A stretch of 64,000 bases of DNA from Polyangia bacterium (lineage in GTDB: Bacteria > Myxococcota_A > Polyangia > Nannocystales > Nannocystaceae). The notes beneath the pieces were generated by a model. The model searched no databases and was not told the DNA's origin. It saw only the letters and a program-made list of their open reading frames with translations. The stretch's first letter is position 1, and the number at the start of each line of letters is the position of its first letter. Positions 20,078 to 27,626 of the stretch are shown here, in pieces. The position numbers and the translations under genes were made by a program. The stretch is from the NCBI GenBank assembly GCA_030424595.1, contig JAUHWG010000034.1, positions 37,338 to 101,337 of the forward strand. The letters are read 5' to 3'.

Positions 20078-21166
20078 ATGGGGGCGTTGGATCCCGCGAT
20101 GGCCCCTGCCTCCCCGACAATCTCTCGCTCTCCCTCGCCCCGAGGCGCGTCTCTCCTCGCCTCGATCCGCTCGCGGATCCTCGCGCCGGCCCTCGCGTCG
20201 GCCCTCGGGGCTTCGCTCTCGTCGGGTCTGCTCGCCGGCTGCGCCCACGCCGACGACGGGGCTGCGCGGACCTACCGCGCCGATCCTGAGGTCGCGTTTG
20301 TCCAGGCCAACGGCCTGCGCTTCGCCTACCTCGCGGCGGGGGATCCTGCGGATCCCTTGATCCTCCTGATGCACGGCTTCCCCGACACGGCGCGGGCTTG
20401 GGACGGCCTGCGCGAGGAGCTGGCGAAGCCGGGCTTTTACGTGGTCTCGCCCTACATGCGGGGCTATGCGCCGAGTGGGGCGCCGAGTGGGACGCCGAGT
20501 GGGGCGCCGAGCGGGGCGCCGAGTGGGGCGCCGAGCGAGGACGCCTACGACGCCGAGACCCTCGGTCGCGACGTCCTCGGGCTCATCGCCGCCTTCGGCA
20601 AGGAGGACGCGGACGTCGTCGGGCATGACTGGGGGGCGATGAGCGTCTACGCAGCGGCGGCGCTCGAGCCCGCCCGGATCCGGCGGCTGGTCGCCCTCGT
20701 GATCCCCCACCCCGCGACCCTCAAGGTCCGGCTCCGCGATCTCTATCGGGCGCGCCACTTCTCGGCCTTGCGCAGGCGCCGGGCGCCGGAGCGCTTCGCT
20801 CGCGACGACTACGCCGGCGTCGACGAGCTCTACGCCCGCTGGTCGCCGACCTGGGCGGTCGAGGCGAGCGAGCTCGAGGACGTCAAGAACAGCTTCGCGG
20901 CGGAGGGCTCGCTCAACGCTGCGCTCGGCTACTACCGTGATCTCGAGCTCAAGGCGCCGCCCTTCCTCAAGGTCAAGACCGAGGTGCCGAGCCTGGTGAT
21001 CGCCGGGCTCGACGACGGCACGACCCCGCTCGACGCCTTTGATGACACCTCGGCGTTCGCCGCCCCCACGCGCCTGGAAAAACTGCCGACCGGCCACTTT
21101 CCCCACCGCGAGCGGCCAGACCTGGTGTTGCCGCTGTTGCTGGAATTTCTGGCGCCACAGGGGTGA
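20078..21166 (+). CDS. Epoxide-hydrolase-like alpha/beta hydrolase, lipoprotein
   Basis: 362 residues from ATG 20078, chosen because GGAGGG lies 4 nt upstream; an ATG at 20066 overlaps that site. A long signal peptide ends in the lipobox LLAGC. The hydrolase fold follows: oxyanion loop MHGFPDTARAWDG, nucleophile elbow VVGHDWGAMSVY (Asp nucleophile, typical of epoxide hydrolases and haloalkane dehalogenases), and the catalytic His in LPTGHFPHRERP. A loop after YMRGYAPSG carries five APSG-type repeats not found in normal family members. The anchor implies action in the envelope or outside the cell, on epoxides or lipids. Confidence 0.85.
   Translation: MGALDPAMAPASPTISRSPSPRGASLLASIRSRILAPALASALGASLSSGLLAGCAHADDGAARTYRADPEVAFVQANGLRFAYLAAGDPADPLILLMHGFPDTARAWDGLREELAKPGFYVVSPYMRGYAPSGAPSGTPSGAPSGAPSGAPSEDAYDAETLGRDVLGLIAAFGKEDADVVGHDWGAMSVYAAAALEPARIRRLVALVIPHPATLKVRLRDLYRARHFSALRRRRAPERFARDDYAGVDELYARWSPTWAVEASELEDVKNSFAAEGSLNAALGYYRDLELKAPPFLKVKTEVPSLVIAGLDDGTTPLDAFDDTSAFAAPTRLEKLPTGHFPHRERPDLVLPLLLEFLAPQG
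20468..20538. repeat. 12-bp coding tandem repeat (APSG)n
   Basis: Five to six near-perfect copies of a 12-bp unit (GCGCCGAGTGGG and variants) encode repeated APSG/TPSG in the epoxide-hydrolase-like lipoprotein. The period is a multiple of three, so copy-number changes keep the frame. Confidence 0.85.
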
Positions 21167-21279
21167 ACGAGGCGGTCGCGAGCGAGCTCCGGGGGCGAGG
21201 CCGTGGTGAGGAGCCGCATCGGCTGAAGGGTCAGCGAGGGCAGAGGGCGGGACAGGTTCGCCTGTCCCTTGCGACCTGC

Positions 21280-21285
21280 TAGGCT
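21280..21285 (+). promoter_or_regulatory. -10 box TAGGCT for ppa
   Basis: TAGGCT is followed by CCGCCGC and ATG 21293 (7 nt). No Shine-Dalgarno is visible. The weak -35 candidate TTCGCC lies 17 nt upstream. Confidence 0.5.
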
Positions 21286-21292
21286 CCGCCGC

Positions 21293-21826
21293 ATGCACCC
21301 GTGGCACGATATCGACGTCGACGGCGACAGGCTCGAGGCTGGCTTCTCGGCGGTGATCGAGGTCCCCCAGGGATCCAAGAACAAGTACGAGCTCGACAAG
21401 AAGACCGGGCTCCTGCGCCTCGACCGGGTGCTCTACTCGGCCGTCCACTACCCGGCCAACTACGGCTTCATCCCCCAGACCTACTGTGACGACGGGGACG
21501 CGCTCGACGTGCTCGTGCTCGCCCAGGTGCCGGTCCATCCGCTGTGTATCGTCGAGGCCCGGGCGATCGGCGTGATGCGGATGAGCGATGACATGGGCGG
21601 TGACGACAAGATCGTCGCGGTCAGCGTCCACGACCCCGCGGTCGCCGACTACCGGGATATCGACGATCTCCCGCTGCACACGATGCGCGAGGTCCAGCGC
21701 TTCTTCGAGGACTACAAGGTGCTGGAGAACAAGGCGGTGGTGATCGACGATCTCCTCGGCGCCGAGGAGGCGCGTCGCCTGATCCGCGAGGCCTTGGAGC
21801 TCTACCGCGCAGAGAAGCCGCGCTGA
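21293..21826 (+). CDS. ppa: Family I inorganic pyrophosphatase
   Basis: 177 residues, the normal size of bacterial soluble PPase. The active-site signature DDGDALDVLVL is at about residues 66-76. Preceding blocks are canonical: VIEVPQGSKNKYELDKKTG, LYSAVHYPANYGFIPQTY, and later GDDKIVAVSVHDP with HTMREVQRFFEDYKVLENK. It hydrolyses PPi to phosphate in the cytoplasm and pulls biosynthetic reactions forward. The ATG at 21293 is preferred over in-frame upstream codons because a TAGGCT box sits 7 nt before it. It is convergent with the LysR gene, with the palindromic element between. Confidence 0.96.
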   Translation: MHPWHDIDVDGDRLEAGFSAVIEVPQGSKNKYELDKKTGLLRLDRVLYSAVHYPANYGFIPQTYCDDGDALDVLVLAQVPVHPLCIVEARAIGVMRMSDDMGGDDKIVAVSVHDPAVADYRDIDDLPLHTMREVQRFFEDYKVLENKAVVIDDLLGAEEARRLIREALELYRAEKPR

Positions 21827-21926
21827 GCCGGAGCTGGCTCGCACGGGACGCGCTCTTCGGAGCGCCCCCGCGTGGCGACGCGGAAGGCCACAGGGAGTCG
21901 GGGGAGAGCTCTGGCCGGCGCATCGT

Positions 21927-22130
21927 CTAGCAGACCGTGGCAAAAGTCCCGCGCACTCTCCAGCCCTCGTCGGCCCTCGTCGGCCCTCGTCGGCCCGCGT
22001 CGGCCCTCGTCGGCCCTCTCGGCTCCGCCGAAACTTGCGGTACGGCCCAGTACAGCGGCGTTTCGTCGAAGCCAAGAGGGCCAACGATTGCGGCGCGAGA
22101 GCACACGGGACTTTCGCCACGGTCTGCTAG
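21927..22130. mobile_element. Palindromic repeat element, copy 2 (MITE-like)
   Basis: The ends CTAGCAGACCGTGG and CCACGGTCTGCTAG are perfect inverted repeats. Inside, GTGGCAAAAGTCCC pairs with GGGACTTTCGCCAC, and a nested arm (CCCTCTCGGCTCCGCCGAAAC with GTTTCGTCGAAGCCAAGAGGG) pairs around a short GTAC..GTAC loop. The sequence could fold into one long cruciform. A 10-bp minisatellite (CCTCGTCGGC, about five copies, 21963-22015) interrupts one arm; copy 1 has only one or two units. The element lies between convergent ppa and LysR genes, and its right CTAG contains the LysR stop codon. Confidence 0.8.
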
Positions 22131-23035
22131 AGATCGTCGAGGTCGTGCTCGCCGGTCGGCAGGCGGTGGTGGAGGTCGACGAACTCGATCACCTTGCGGA
22201 CGAAGCTGGCGACGGCCCGGACCCTCGCGACGTTCACCAGGCTCGCCGGGATCAGGAGATACGTGTCGAGCGTCGGCAGCGGCGGGTGGGGGACCGGGAC
22301 CCGCCGAAGGCCGACGAACTCAGCCAGGCGAGGGTCGATGAGGAGCGCTCCGAAGCCCGCGAGCGCGGCGGCTCGCTGGGTGAGGATCCCGTTGCAGCGG
22401 GCGTTGACCCGGGGGAGACAGCCCTGGTCACGGAGCCAGCGCATCGGCGCGAACTCGGAGAAATCCTCGGGCCAGGCGATGTAGTCGAGGTCTTGGAGCG
22501 TGGCGTCGGCGGGCAGGCGTCGGAGGTAGTCGGCGCTCGCGTAGAGCCCCATGGTCGTGGTGCTCAGGCGCTGGAAGACCTGGTCGCCGCGGGTCGGTCG
22601 GACCGTGCGGACCGCGAGGTCAGCCTCTTGCCGGTCGAGATCGGCGAGGGCCGTGGACTCGCGGATCTCGAGGCGGATGAGCGGCCAGCGGCGGGTGAAG
22701 GCGGGGAGCAGCGGCGCGAGGTAGTCGGTGGAGCTGCCGGGGGGGAGGGCGATCCGGACCCAGCCTTGGGGCTCCGCCCCCAGCTCCTCGAGCGCCGCCT
22801 GGAGATCGGCGGATCGCCTCGCCATCTCCTGGGCGTGGGGGAGCATCGCCTGACCGGCTGGCGTTAGGGACAGGCCCGCGCGGGCGCGGATGAAGAGCTG
22901 GTGGCCGATGGTCTCCTCGAGGGTCGCGAGGCGGCGGCTCATGGTCGCCTGGCCGAGCTTCAGCGCCCGGGCTGCGGCGCTCAGGCTGCCGTGCTCGTGG
23001 GCGGCGAGGAAGAGCCGGATATCCTGCCAGTCCAT
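22127..23035 (-). CDS. LysR-family transcriptional regulator
   Basis: 302 residues from ATG 23035 (ATG 23047 adds four). The winged helix-turn-helix is classic: DIRLFLAAHEHGSLSAAARA, LKLGQATMSRRLATLEETIG, QLFIRARAGLSLTPAG. The effector domain follows from about residue 90 (GWVRIALPPGSSTDYLAPLLP, DLAVRTVRPTRGDQVF) and ends at FVDLHHRLPTGEHDLDDL. It is divergent from the metallo-beta-lactamase-fold lipoprotein gene across 106 bases, the usual LysR target arrangement, so that gene is its likely target. Its stop codon lies in the right edge of the palindromic element. Confidence 0.92.
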   Translation of the reverse strand: MDWQDIRLFLAAHEHGSLSAAARALKLGQATMSRRLATLEETIGHQLFIRARAGLSLTPAGQAMLPHAQEMARRSADLQAALEELGAEPQGWVRIALPPGSSTDYLAPLLPAFTRRWPLIRLEIRESTALADLDRQEADLAVRTVRPTRGDQVFQRLSTTTMGLYASADYLRRLPADATLQDLDYIAWPEDFSEFAPMRWLRDQGCLPRVNARCNGILTQRAAALAGFGALLIDPRLAEFVGLRRVPVPHPPLPTLDTYLLIPASLVNVARVRAVASFVRKVIEFVDLHHRLPTGEHDLDDL

Positions 23036-23047
23036 GCCCGCGAGCAT

Positions 23048-23141
23048 GGGTCTGTGGGACCGCGAGGTCCATCCATAATCGAATAGGATCCATGAGGAGA
23101 TCGCAGATCCATACCCAGTCGAGTGGGTTCATGCTCTGAGC
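23048..23141. promoter_or_regulatory. LysR-target divergent control region
   Basis: The region holds repeated ATCCAT motifs (TCCATCCATAATCG, GGATCCATG, AGATCCATACC) and TATTCGATTATGGA. It is AT-richer than its surroundings. CATGCT 6 nt before the ATG at 23142 may be a degenerate leaderless -10. The LysR protein probably binds here. Confidence 0.4.
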
Positions 23142-24149
23142 ATGTCGTCGCTTCAAGCCCGAATCCTCCCCCTGGCCCGCTCCTTCGCCCTGCTCGGGCT
23201 CATCGGCGGCTCCTCGCTCGGTTGCGCGCTCAGCCCCCACCCGACCGTCGCCGCGGAGGTCGACAGACCCGCGGCGGGCGTCGACCTCGAGGGGGCGATC
23301 GCCGAGGCCGGTCCGATCCGCCATGAGGTCGTGATCTCGGCCCGCTGGGTCGTCGATCGCAAGGGCCTGGTCAACCTCGACCACCCCGAGGCGAAGGCGG
23401 CCGGGCTGCGCAAGGGCGATGTGCCGATCGTCCTTCCGGTGCACGTTCTCCGGCACCCGGAGCGCGGCCTCTTCGTCATCGACACGGGGGTCTCCAAGGC
23501 GCGGGTGAACGGCGAGGCGGAGGGGGCGGAGGGCGACGGGACCCGCGGCCTGGTCGCGAGCTTTTTGAGGGGGATCGAGGGCGAGCGCTCCCTCGGCTCG
23601 ATCGTCGAGGCGACGGGAGAGCCGCTCGCGGGCGTGCTCCTCACGCACATGCACCTTGACCACGTGCTCGGTCTCGCCGATGTGCCGAAGGGGACGCCGA
23701 TCTACACCGGCCCCGGCGAGTCCGCGGCCCGCCGCGGCGGCAACGGGCTGCTCCGCGGGACCTACCGCCGGATCTTCGCGGGGCACGAGGTCCGGGAGTG
23801 GAGCTTCGGCGCGGTGGATCCGGCCGAGCCGCTCGCGGGCGCCGTCGACGTCTTCGGCGACGGCTCCCTCTGGGCTCTCCCTGCGCCCGGGCACACGCCC
23901 GGCAGCGTCGCCTATCTGGTGCGGACGACCGAGGGGCCGCGCCTCATCGCCAGCGACACCAGCCACACCCGCTGGGGTTTTGAGCACGGGGTCGAGCCGG
24001 GGACCTTCACCGCCGATCACGGGGACAACGCGCGGAGCCTCGAGGCGCTGCGCTCGCTCGCCTCGCGGCACCGGATCCCGACCTATGTCGGGCATGAGGA
24101 GGGGGCTGTGGTGTTGGGGGCGGAGGTCGGGGCGCTCGCCCGACGATGA
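23142..24149 (+). CDS. Metallo-beta-lactamase-fold hydrolase, lipoprotein
   Basis: 335 residues. The signal peptide (RSFALLGLIGGSSLGC) ends in a lipobox. The zinc motif TLTHMHLDHVLG is present as LLTHMHLDHV near residue 170 (HxHxDH), with further ligands in LPAPGHTPGSVAYL, IASDTSH and a late YVGHEEG. The gap between VFVIDTG-type strand and HxHxDH resembles the AHL-lactonase/MBL hydrolase branch rather than class B beta-lactamases. It could act on lactones or other esters in the envelope. It is probably under the divergent LysR regulator. The substrate cannot be deduced. Confidence 0.85.
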   Translation: MSSLQARILPLARSFALLGLIGGSSLGCALSPHPTVAAEVDRPAAGVDLEGAIAEAGPIRHEVVISARWVVDRKGLVNLDHPEAKAAGLRKGDVPIVLPVHVLRHPERGLFVIDTGVSKARVNGEAEGAEGDGTRGLVASFLRGIEGERSLGSIVEATGEPLAGVLLTHMHLDHVLGLADVPKGTPIYTGPGESAARRGGNGLLRGTYRRIFAGHEVREWSFGAVDPAEPLAGAVDVFGDGSLWALPAPGHTPGSVAYLVRTTEGPRLIASDTSHTRWGFEHGVEPGTFTADHGDNARSLEALRSLASRHRIPTYVGHEEGAVVLGAEVGALARR

Positions 24150-24231
24150 GCGGTCGCTAGGCTGGGGCCGCCTACGCCGAGGTCGCAGCGCCTTCGAGCT
24201 CGTCGCGAAGACGGGCGGAGGACCTGCCGGC

Positions 24232-24873
24232 CTAGTAAAAGCCTTCGCGGCGGGCGTATCGGCCGGCTCGCTCGCGGTCGTAGGCCTCGGCGTCGAAGCT
24301 CTCGTCGTTGACCTCGCGGTGGAGCTCGCCGCTGGTCGGGAGGGTCGAGCGGTCGACGAAGCGCGCGGGATCCCAGAGCTGTGAGCGGAGGAAGGCCTTC
24401 GAGCACTGGGTGTAGGCGGCGTCGATGTCGACCAGGATCCCGAGCTTGGGGAGCCGACCCTCGACTGCGCAGGGCCGCAGGAGCTCGGCGCAGGTCGTCA
24501 GGGTCGCGCGACCGTTCACGCGGAAGGTGTCGCCGATCCCCGGGATCACGAAGATGAGGCCGACGTGGGGGTTTTGCAGGATGTTGCGCAGGGTGTCGGC
24601 GAGGCGGTTGCCGGGGCGCTCGGGGATGAGCAGGGTGGCGTCGTCCAGGATCCGGACGAAGCCGCGGGGATCGCCGCGGGGGCTGACGTCGCACCTGCCC
24701 TCGGCGTCCGCGCTGGCGATGCAGAGGAAGGGCGAGGCCTCGACGAAGCGCCGCGTGAGGCGGTTTAGGGTCGGGCTGCTCTTCGCGTGCACGAGCGGTG
24801 TTGGCTCGCCTATCAGCGCGCGGAGGGTCTGCTCGTCATCGATCGTCGCCTCGGTCAGTCGGTGGCCTGCCAT
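24232..24873 (-). CDS. PPOX-fold FMN-dependent protein (MSMEG_1061-like)
   Basis: 213 residues. It matches the pyridoxamine-5'-phosphate-oxidase-like split barrel: RRFVEASPFLCIASADAEG, RCDVSPRGDPRGFVRILDD, LLIPERPGNRLADTLRNILQ, NPHVGLIFVIPGIGDTFRVNG. The pattern CDVSPRGDPRG followed by PGNRLADTLRNI is that of the MSMEG_1061 subfamily rather than true PdxH. It probably binds FMN or F420 in the cytoplasm; the reaction is unknown. It runs in the same direction as the PhyH gene, 138 bases downstream of it. Confidence 0.85.
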   Translation of the reverse strand: MAGHRLTEATIDDEQTLRALIGEPTPLVHAKSSPTLNRLTRRFVEASPFLCIASADAEGRCDVSPRGDPRGFVRILDDATLLIPERPGNRLADTLRNILQNPHVGLIFVIPGIGDTFRVNGRATLTTCAELLRPCAVEGRLPKLGILVDIDAAYTQCSKAFLRSQLWDPARFVDRSTLPTSGELHREVNDESFDAEAYDRERAGRYARREGFY

Positions 24874-25011
24874 CGGCCGATGGTGGGCGCGGGCGGGCGC
24901 TTGCGCAAGGAGCCCGCTCTGGGCGAGACGGCGAGGGGCGGCGGAGGACGGACGGCGAGGGGCGGCGAGGGACGGTTTCGCAGGGGTCGCAGCTGAGGGG
25001 CGCAGTCCAGG

Positions 25012-25818
25012 CTAGACGAAGCCGCGCAGGGGCATCGTCGGCGGGCGTTGGAGCCAGTTGTCGTCCTCGTACTCGGCCTCGCCGTCGATGACGTGGAGGG
25101 TGTAGGCGCAGCGCGGTCGCGACGATCGGTTGGCCCGGCTGCGGTGGGGGAGGAGGCCGTGGAAGGCGACGAGGGTGCCGGTGCGGGCCTCGATCGCCCG
25201 CCAGCCGTCGCTCGGCCAGGGCTCGTCGCTGAGGGTGTCGGTCCAGGTCCGGTCGCCGTCTCGGCGGTAGCGGGAGCGCAGGCCGAGGCGGTGTCCCCCG
25301 GGCAGCAGCTCCAGGCAGCCGTTGTCGACGGTCGCGTCCTCGAGGGCGAACCAGAGGCCGAGCACAGTGCTCGGGTCGGTGCTGAGGTAGGTCGCGTCCT
25401 GATGGGCTGGGACCGCGCCGCCGACCCGCGGATGTTTGAAGATCACCATCGACTGGAGCAGGAGCGGCGCGGCGAGGCCGAGCTCGGCGACGAGGGCTGC
25501 GAGGCGAGGGTCCCGGGAGAATCGATCGAAGAGCGGGACGCGGTCGTGGAGGGCGTGGCCGAGCTTGTTGACCCGGAGCCGGTCGCCGTCGCGCTCGGGC
25601 TCGAGAAAGGCACGGACCTCGCCGCCGGAGCCGAGAAACCAGGGGTCGTGACCGTGGCGTTGGCCCCCGGCGTCGAAGGTCGAGCCGAGCGACTCGAGAT
25701 CGGTCTCTTCCACCAGCCGCAGCGCGGCGTCGCGGAGCTCCTCGCAGGCCTCGGACGACGCGAAGTCGGGGATGACGAGAAAGCCGTCTCGCTCGAAGGT
25801 CGCGCGGAGATCGCTCAT
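25012..25818 (-). CDS. Phytanoyl-CoA dioxygenase (PhyH) family protein
   Basis: 268 residues, typical size. The Fe(II)/2-oxoglutarate motif is present: HxD in AVPAHQDATYLSTDP, distal His in FHGLLPHRSRANRSS, followed by the 2OG-binding Arg. The start FERDGFLVIPDFASSEACEEL is the usual PhyH entry. It probably hydroxylates a small molecule or lipid; phytanate, ectoine, secondary-metabolite and halogenated substrates are all possible. TAGCGT lies 6 nt before the ATG, with TGGACG 17 nt further up as a weak -35, so the message is likely leaderless. Confidence 0.88.
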   Translation of the reverse strand: MSDLRATFERDGFLVIPDFASSEACEELRDAALRLVEETDLESLGSTFDAGGQRHGHDPWFLGSGGEVRAFLEPERDGDRLRVNKLGHALHDRVPLFDRFSRDPRLAALVAELGLAAPLLLQSMVIFKHPRVGGAVPAHQDATYLSTDPSTVLGLWFALEDATVDNGCLELLPGGHRLGLRSRYRRDGDRTWTDTLSDEPWPSDGWRAIEARTGTLVAFHGLLPHRSRANRSSRPRCAYTLHVIDGEAEYEDDNWLQRPPTMPLRGFV

Positions 25819-25824
25819 GGGTCG

Positions 25825-25847
25825 ACGCTACCGCTGAATCGCAGCAG
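25825..25847 (-). promoter_or_regulatory. Leaderless promoter of the PhyH gene
   Basis: TAGCGT (25825-25830) is followed by CGACCC and ATG 25818. A TGGACG-like -35 lies 17 nt upstream. Confidence 0.5.
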
Positions 25848-25945
25848 CGTCCATGCGCGCAGCGCTGCTCGCCGCCTTGCCGAGAGAGGCCTGCGTCTGC
25901 GTCGCTGGGCTCGGGCCGTGAGGACTGCTGCCCCGGGCAGCTAGG

Positions 25946-27331
25946 CTAGGGGCAGGAGGGGGCTACGTCGCGCTTGAAGGTCCGGCCGCTGGCGAAGCTC
26001 ATCAGGTGCTGATTGCCGGCGTAGGGGCCGTAGGCGTGGAGGTTGGCGCCGTTGACCAGGGTCGCGCCGGCGGGCTGGGGGCAGCCGTCGAGGCAGGTCC
26101 AGTTGCCGCCGTCGTAGACGATGGGTCCGGGGACGGGCGGGTCGACCATCCAGTAGACCTGGTCGTGGAGCGCCTCGCCGAGCCCCTCCGGGTCGACGCC
26201 CTGCTCGGCGTCGAGGTAGGCGATGAAACGATCGCGGACGATGACGGTCGCGCTGTCCTGCCCGGCCGGGACGGCGATGAGCTCCGCCTCGCCGCGCCAC
26301 TCGCCGCCGAGGAACAAGCCGGCGATGCTCTGGCGGACCATCGACCGGCCGACGTAGGGCTCGGCCTCGACCAGGCGATCGGGGCCGGCGAGGGCGAGGT
26401 AGGTGCCCTGCAGGGAGTAGCCGAGGCGGAGGCGGAAGGGCGGCTCGAAGATCTCGTCGACGAAGGGCCCGGTGTCCCAGGGGAGCTGGCGCTCCCAGGT
26501 GTCGACGTGCATGACGATCTGCGAGCCCTCGACCCAGACAAACCCGGTTCCGAGGGTCTCGGTCATGCAGTTGTTCGAGGTCTCGCGCCAGACGAAGTTG
26601 CCCATGTCGTCGATCACCAGCTCCGACGACCAAGGCGCGTTCTCGGGGTCCCACTGGAGGCTCCAGGAGCCGACCAGGTCGAGCTCCTGGACCCCGTAGT
26701 CGGCGTCGCCGAACTCGCCCGGCGGGGGGAAGAGCTCCTCGCCGCCGGTGTCGGTGTCGGAGTCGGAGTCGGTGCCGGTGCCGGTGTCGGTGTCGGAGTC
26801 GGTGCCGGTGCCGGTGTCGGTGCCCTGGGTGGTCGAAGAGTCGGTGCCGTCGGTGGTGGTCCAGTCGGTGGTCGAAGAGTCGGTGCCGTCGGTGCCGTCG
26901 GTGCCGTCGGTGGTGGTCCAGTCGGTGGTCGAAGAGTCGGTGCCGTCCGTGGTGGTCCAGTCGGTGTCGACGGTCGTCGAGGAGTCCGACTCCGAGTCGG
27001 TCGTGACCGTCGTCCAGGAGTCGGAGTCGTCGGAGTCCGAGTAGCTATCGTCGTAGCTATCGTCGTAGCTATCGTCGTAGGTGTCCGCATCGTAGCTGTC
27101 GTAGGAGTCGCAGCCGTCGGAGCAGCATCCCGAACCGCAGGAGTCGTAGGAGTCGTAGGAGTCGGCGTCGTAGGAGTCGTAGGAGTCGTACGAGGTCGAA
27201 GGCTCGGTCGCGGTCGCCTCGGGCGGGGTCTCGACGAGGTCGTCACCGCAGGCGGGCAGGAGGAGCGCGGCGGCGAGGATCCCCGCGCGGGGCAGGCGGG
27301 GGTGGGCGAGAACAAGCTTAAGCGTACGCAT
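25946..27331 (-). CDS. Lipoprotein with very long Ser/Tyr/Asp/Thr low-complexity region
   Basis: 461 residues from ATG 27331. The signal peptide ends LLPACGDD (lipobox). Residues about 45-215 are low complexity: SYDSYD runs, a small Cys cluster (SCGSGCCSDGC), DDSYDDSYDD runs, WTTTDGTDSST blocks and DTGTGTDSD blocks. The C-terminal 240 residues are globular and beta-rich (LVGSWSLQWDPENAPWSSE, VWRETSNNCMTETLG, PPFRLRLGYSLQGTYLALAG) with two Cys near the end. This suggests a lipocalin-like or META-like domain held far from the membrane by a flexible, acidic stalk. The stalk is encoded by 12-45 bp tandem repeats and could vary in length. Confidence 0.7.
   Translation of the reverse strand: MRTLKLVLAHPRLPRAGILAAALLLPACGDDLVETPPEATATEPSTSYDSYDSYDADSYDSYDSCGSGCCSDGCDSYDSYDADTYDDSYDDSYDDSYSDSDDSDSWTTVTTDSESDSSTTVDTDWTTTDGTDSSTTDWTTTDGTDGTDGTDSSTTDWTTTDGTDSSTTQGTDTGTGTDSDTDTGTGTDSDSDTDTGGEELFPPPGEFGDADYGVQELDLVGSWSLQWDPENAPWSSELVIDDMGNFVWRETSNNCMTETLGTGFVWVEGSQIVMHVDTWERQLPWDTGPFVDEIFEPPFRLRLGYSLQGTYLALAGPDRLVEAEPYVGRSMVRQSIAGLFLGGEWRGEAELIAVPAGQDSATVIVRDRFIAYLDAEQGVDPEGLGEALHDQVYWMVDPPVPGPIVYDGGNWTCLDGCPQPAGATLVNGANLHAYGPYAGNQHLMSFASGRTFKRDVAPSCP
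26745..27200. repeat. Coding minisatellite in the lipoprotein stalk
   Basis: Several nested tandem repeats lie side by side: 6-bp GTCGGT/GTCGGA units, a roughly 45-bp unit carrying GTGGTCCAGTCGGTGG, and 15-bp units with GTAGCTATCGTC and GTAGGAGTC. All periods are multiples of three, so the reading frame survives copy-number change. Confidence 0.75.
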
Positions 27332-27626
27332 GGTGAGACCGGGGCATGGTCGCGAGGGCACAAGGCCGCGCAACAGATCGAGTCTTCGGCGGCGCTCGAG
27401 AGAAGTCAAGCAGCGCGCGACCTCCTGGTGGAGGAGCGGGGCTGATCCCTCCGTTGACCGGATCGCGCAGCGGCCAGCTCCAGCCCGGGTCAGCTCCGCT
27501 CCGCGCCCAGCTCCGCGCCCAGCTCGTCGACCCTTCGTCGTCGACTCCCGCTATGATGCAGGCGTCGGTATCGACCCTGAGGCCGGAGTCTTGGTCGAGG
27601 GGCGAGCGGCGAGGGGATGGATCGGT

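Noticed and set aside
19964..22120. 718-codon open frame on the minus strand
   Set aside because: It runs antisense through the epoxide-hydrolase-like and ppa genes and through the palindromic repeat. It has no protein-like composition.
26745..27200. CRISPR or phage-type repeat region
   Set aside because: The repeats are coding, with periods that are multiples of three, and lie inside a lipoprotein frame with a signal peptide.
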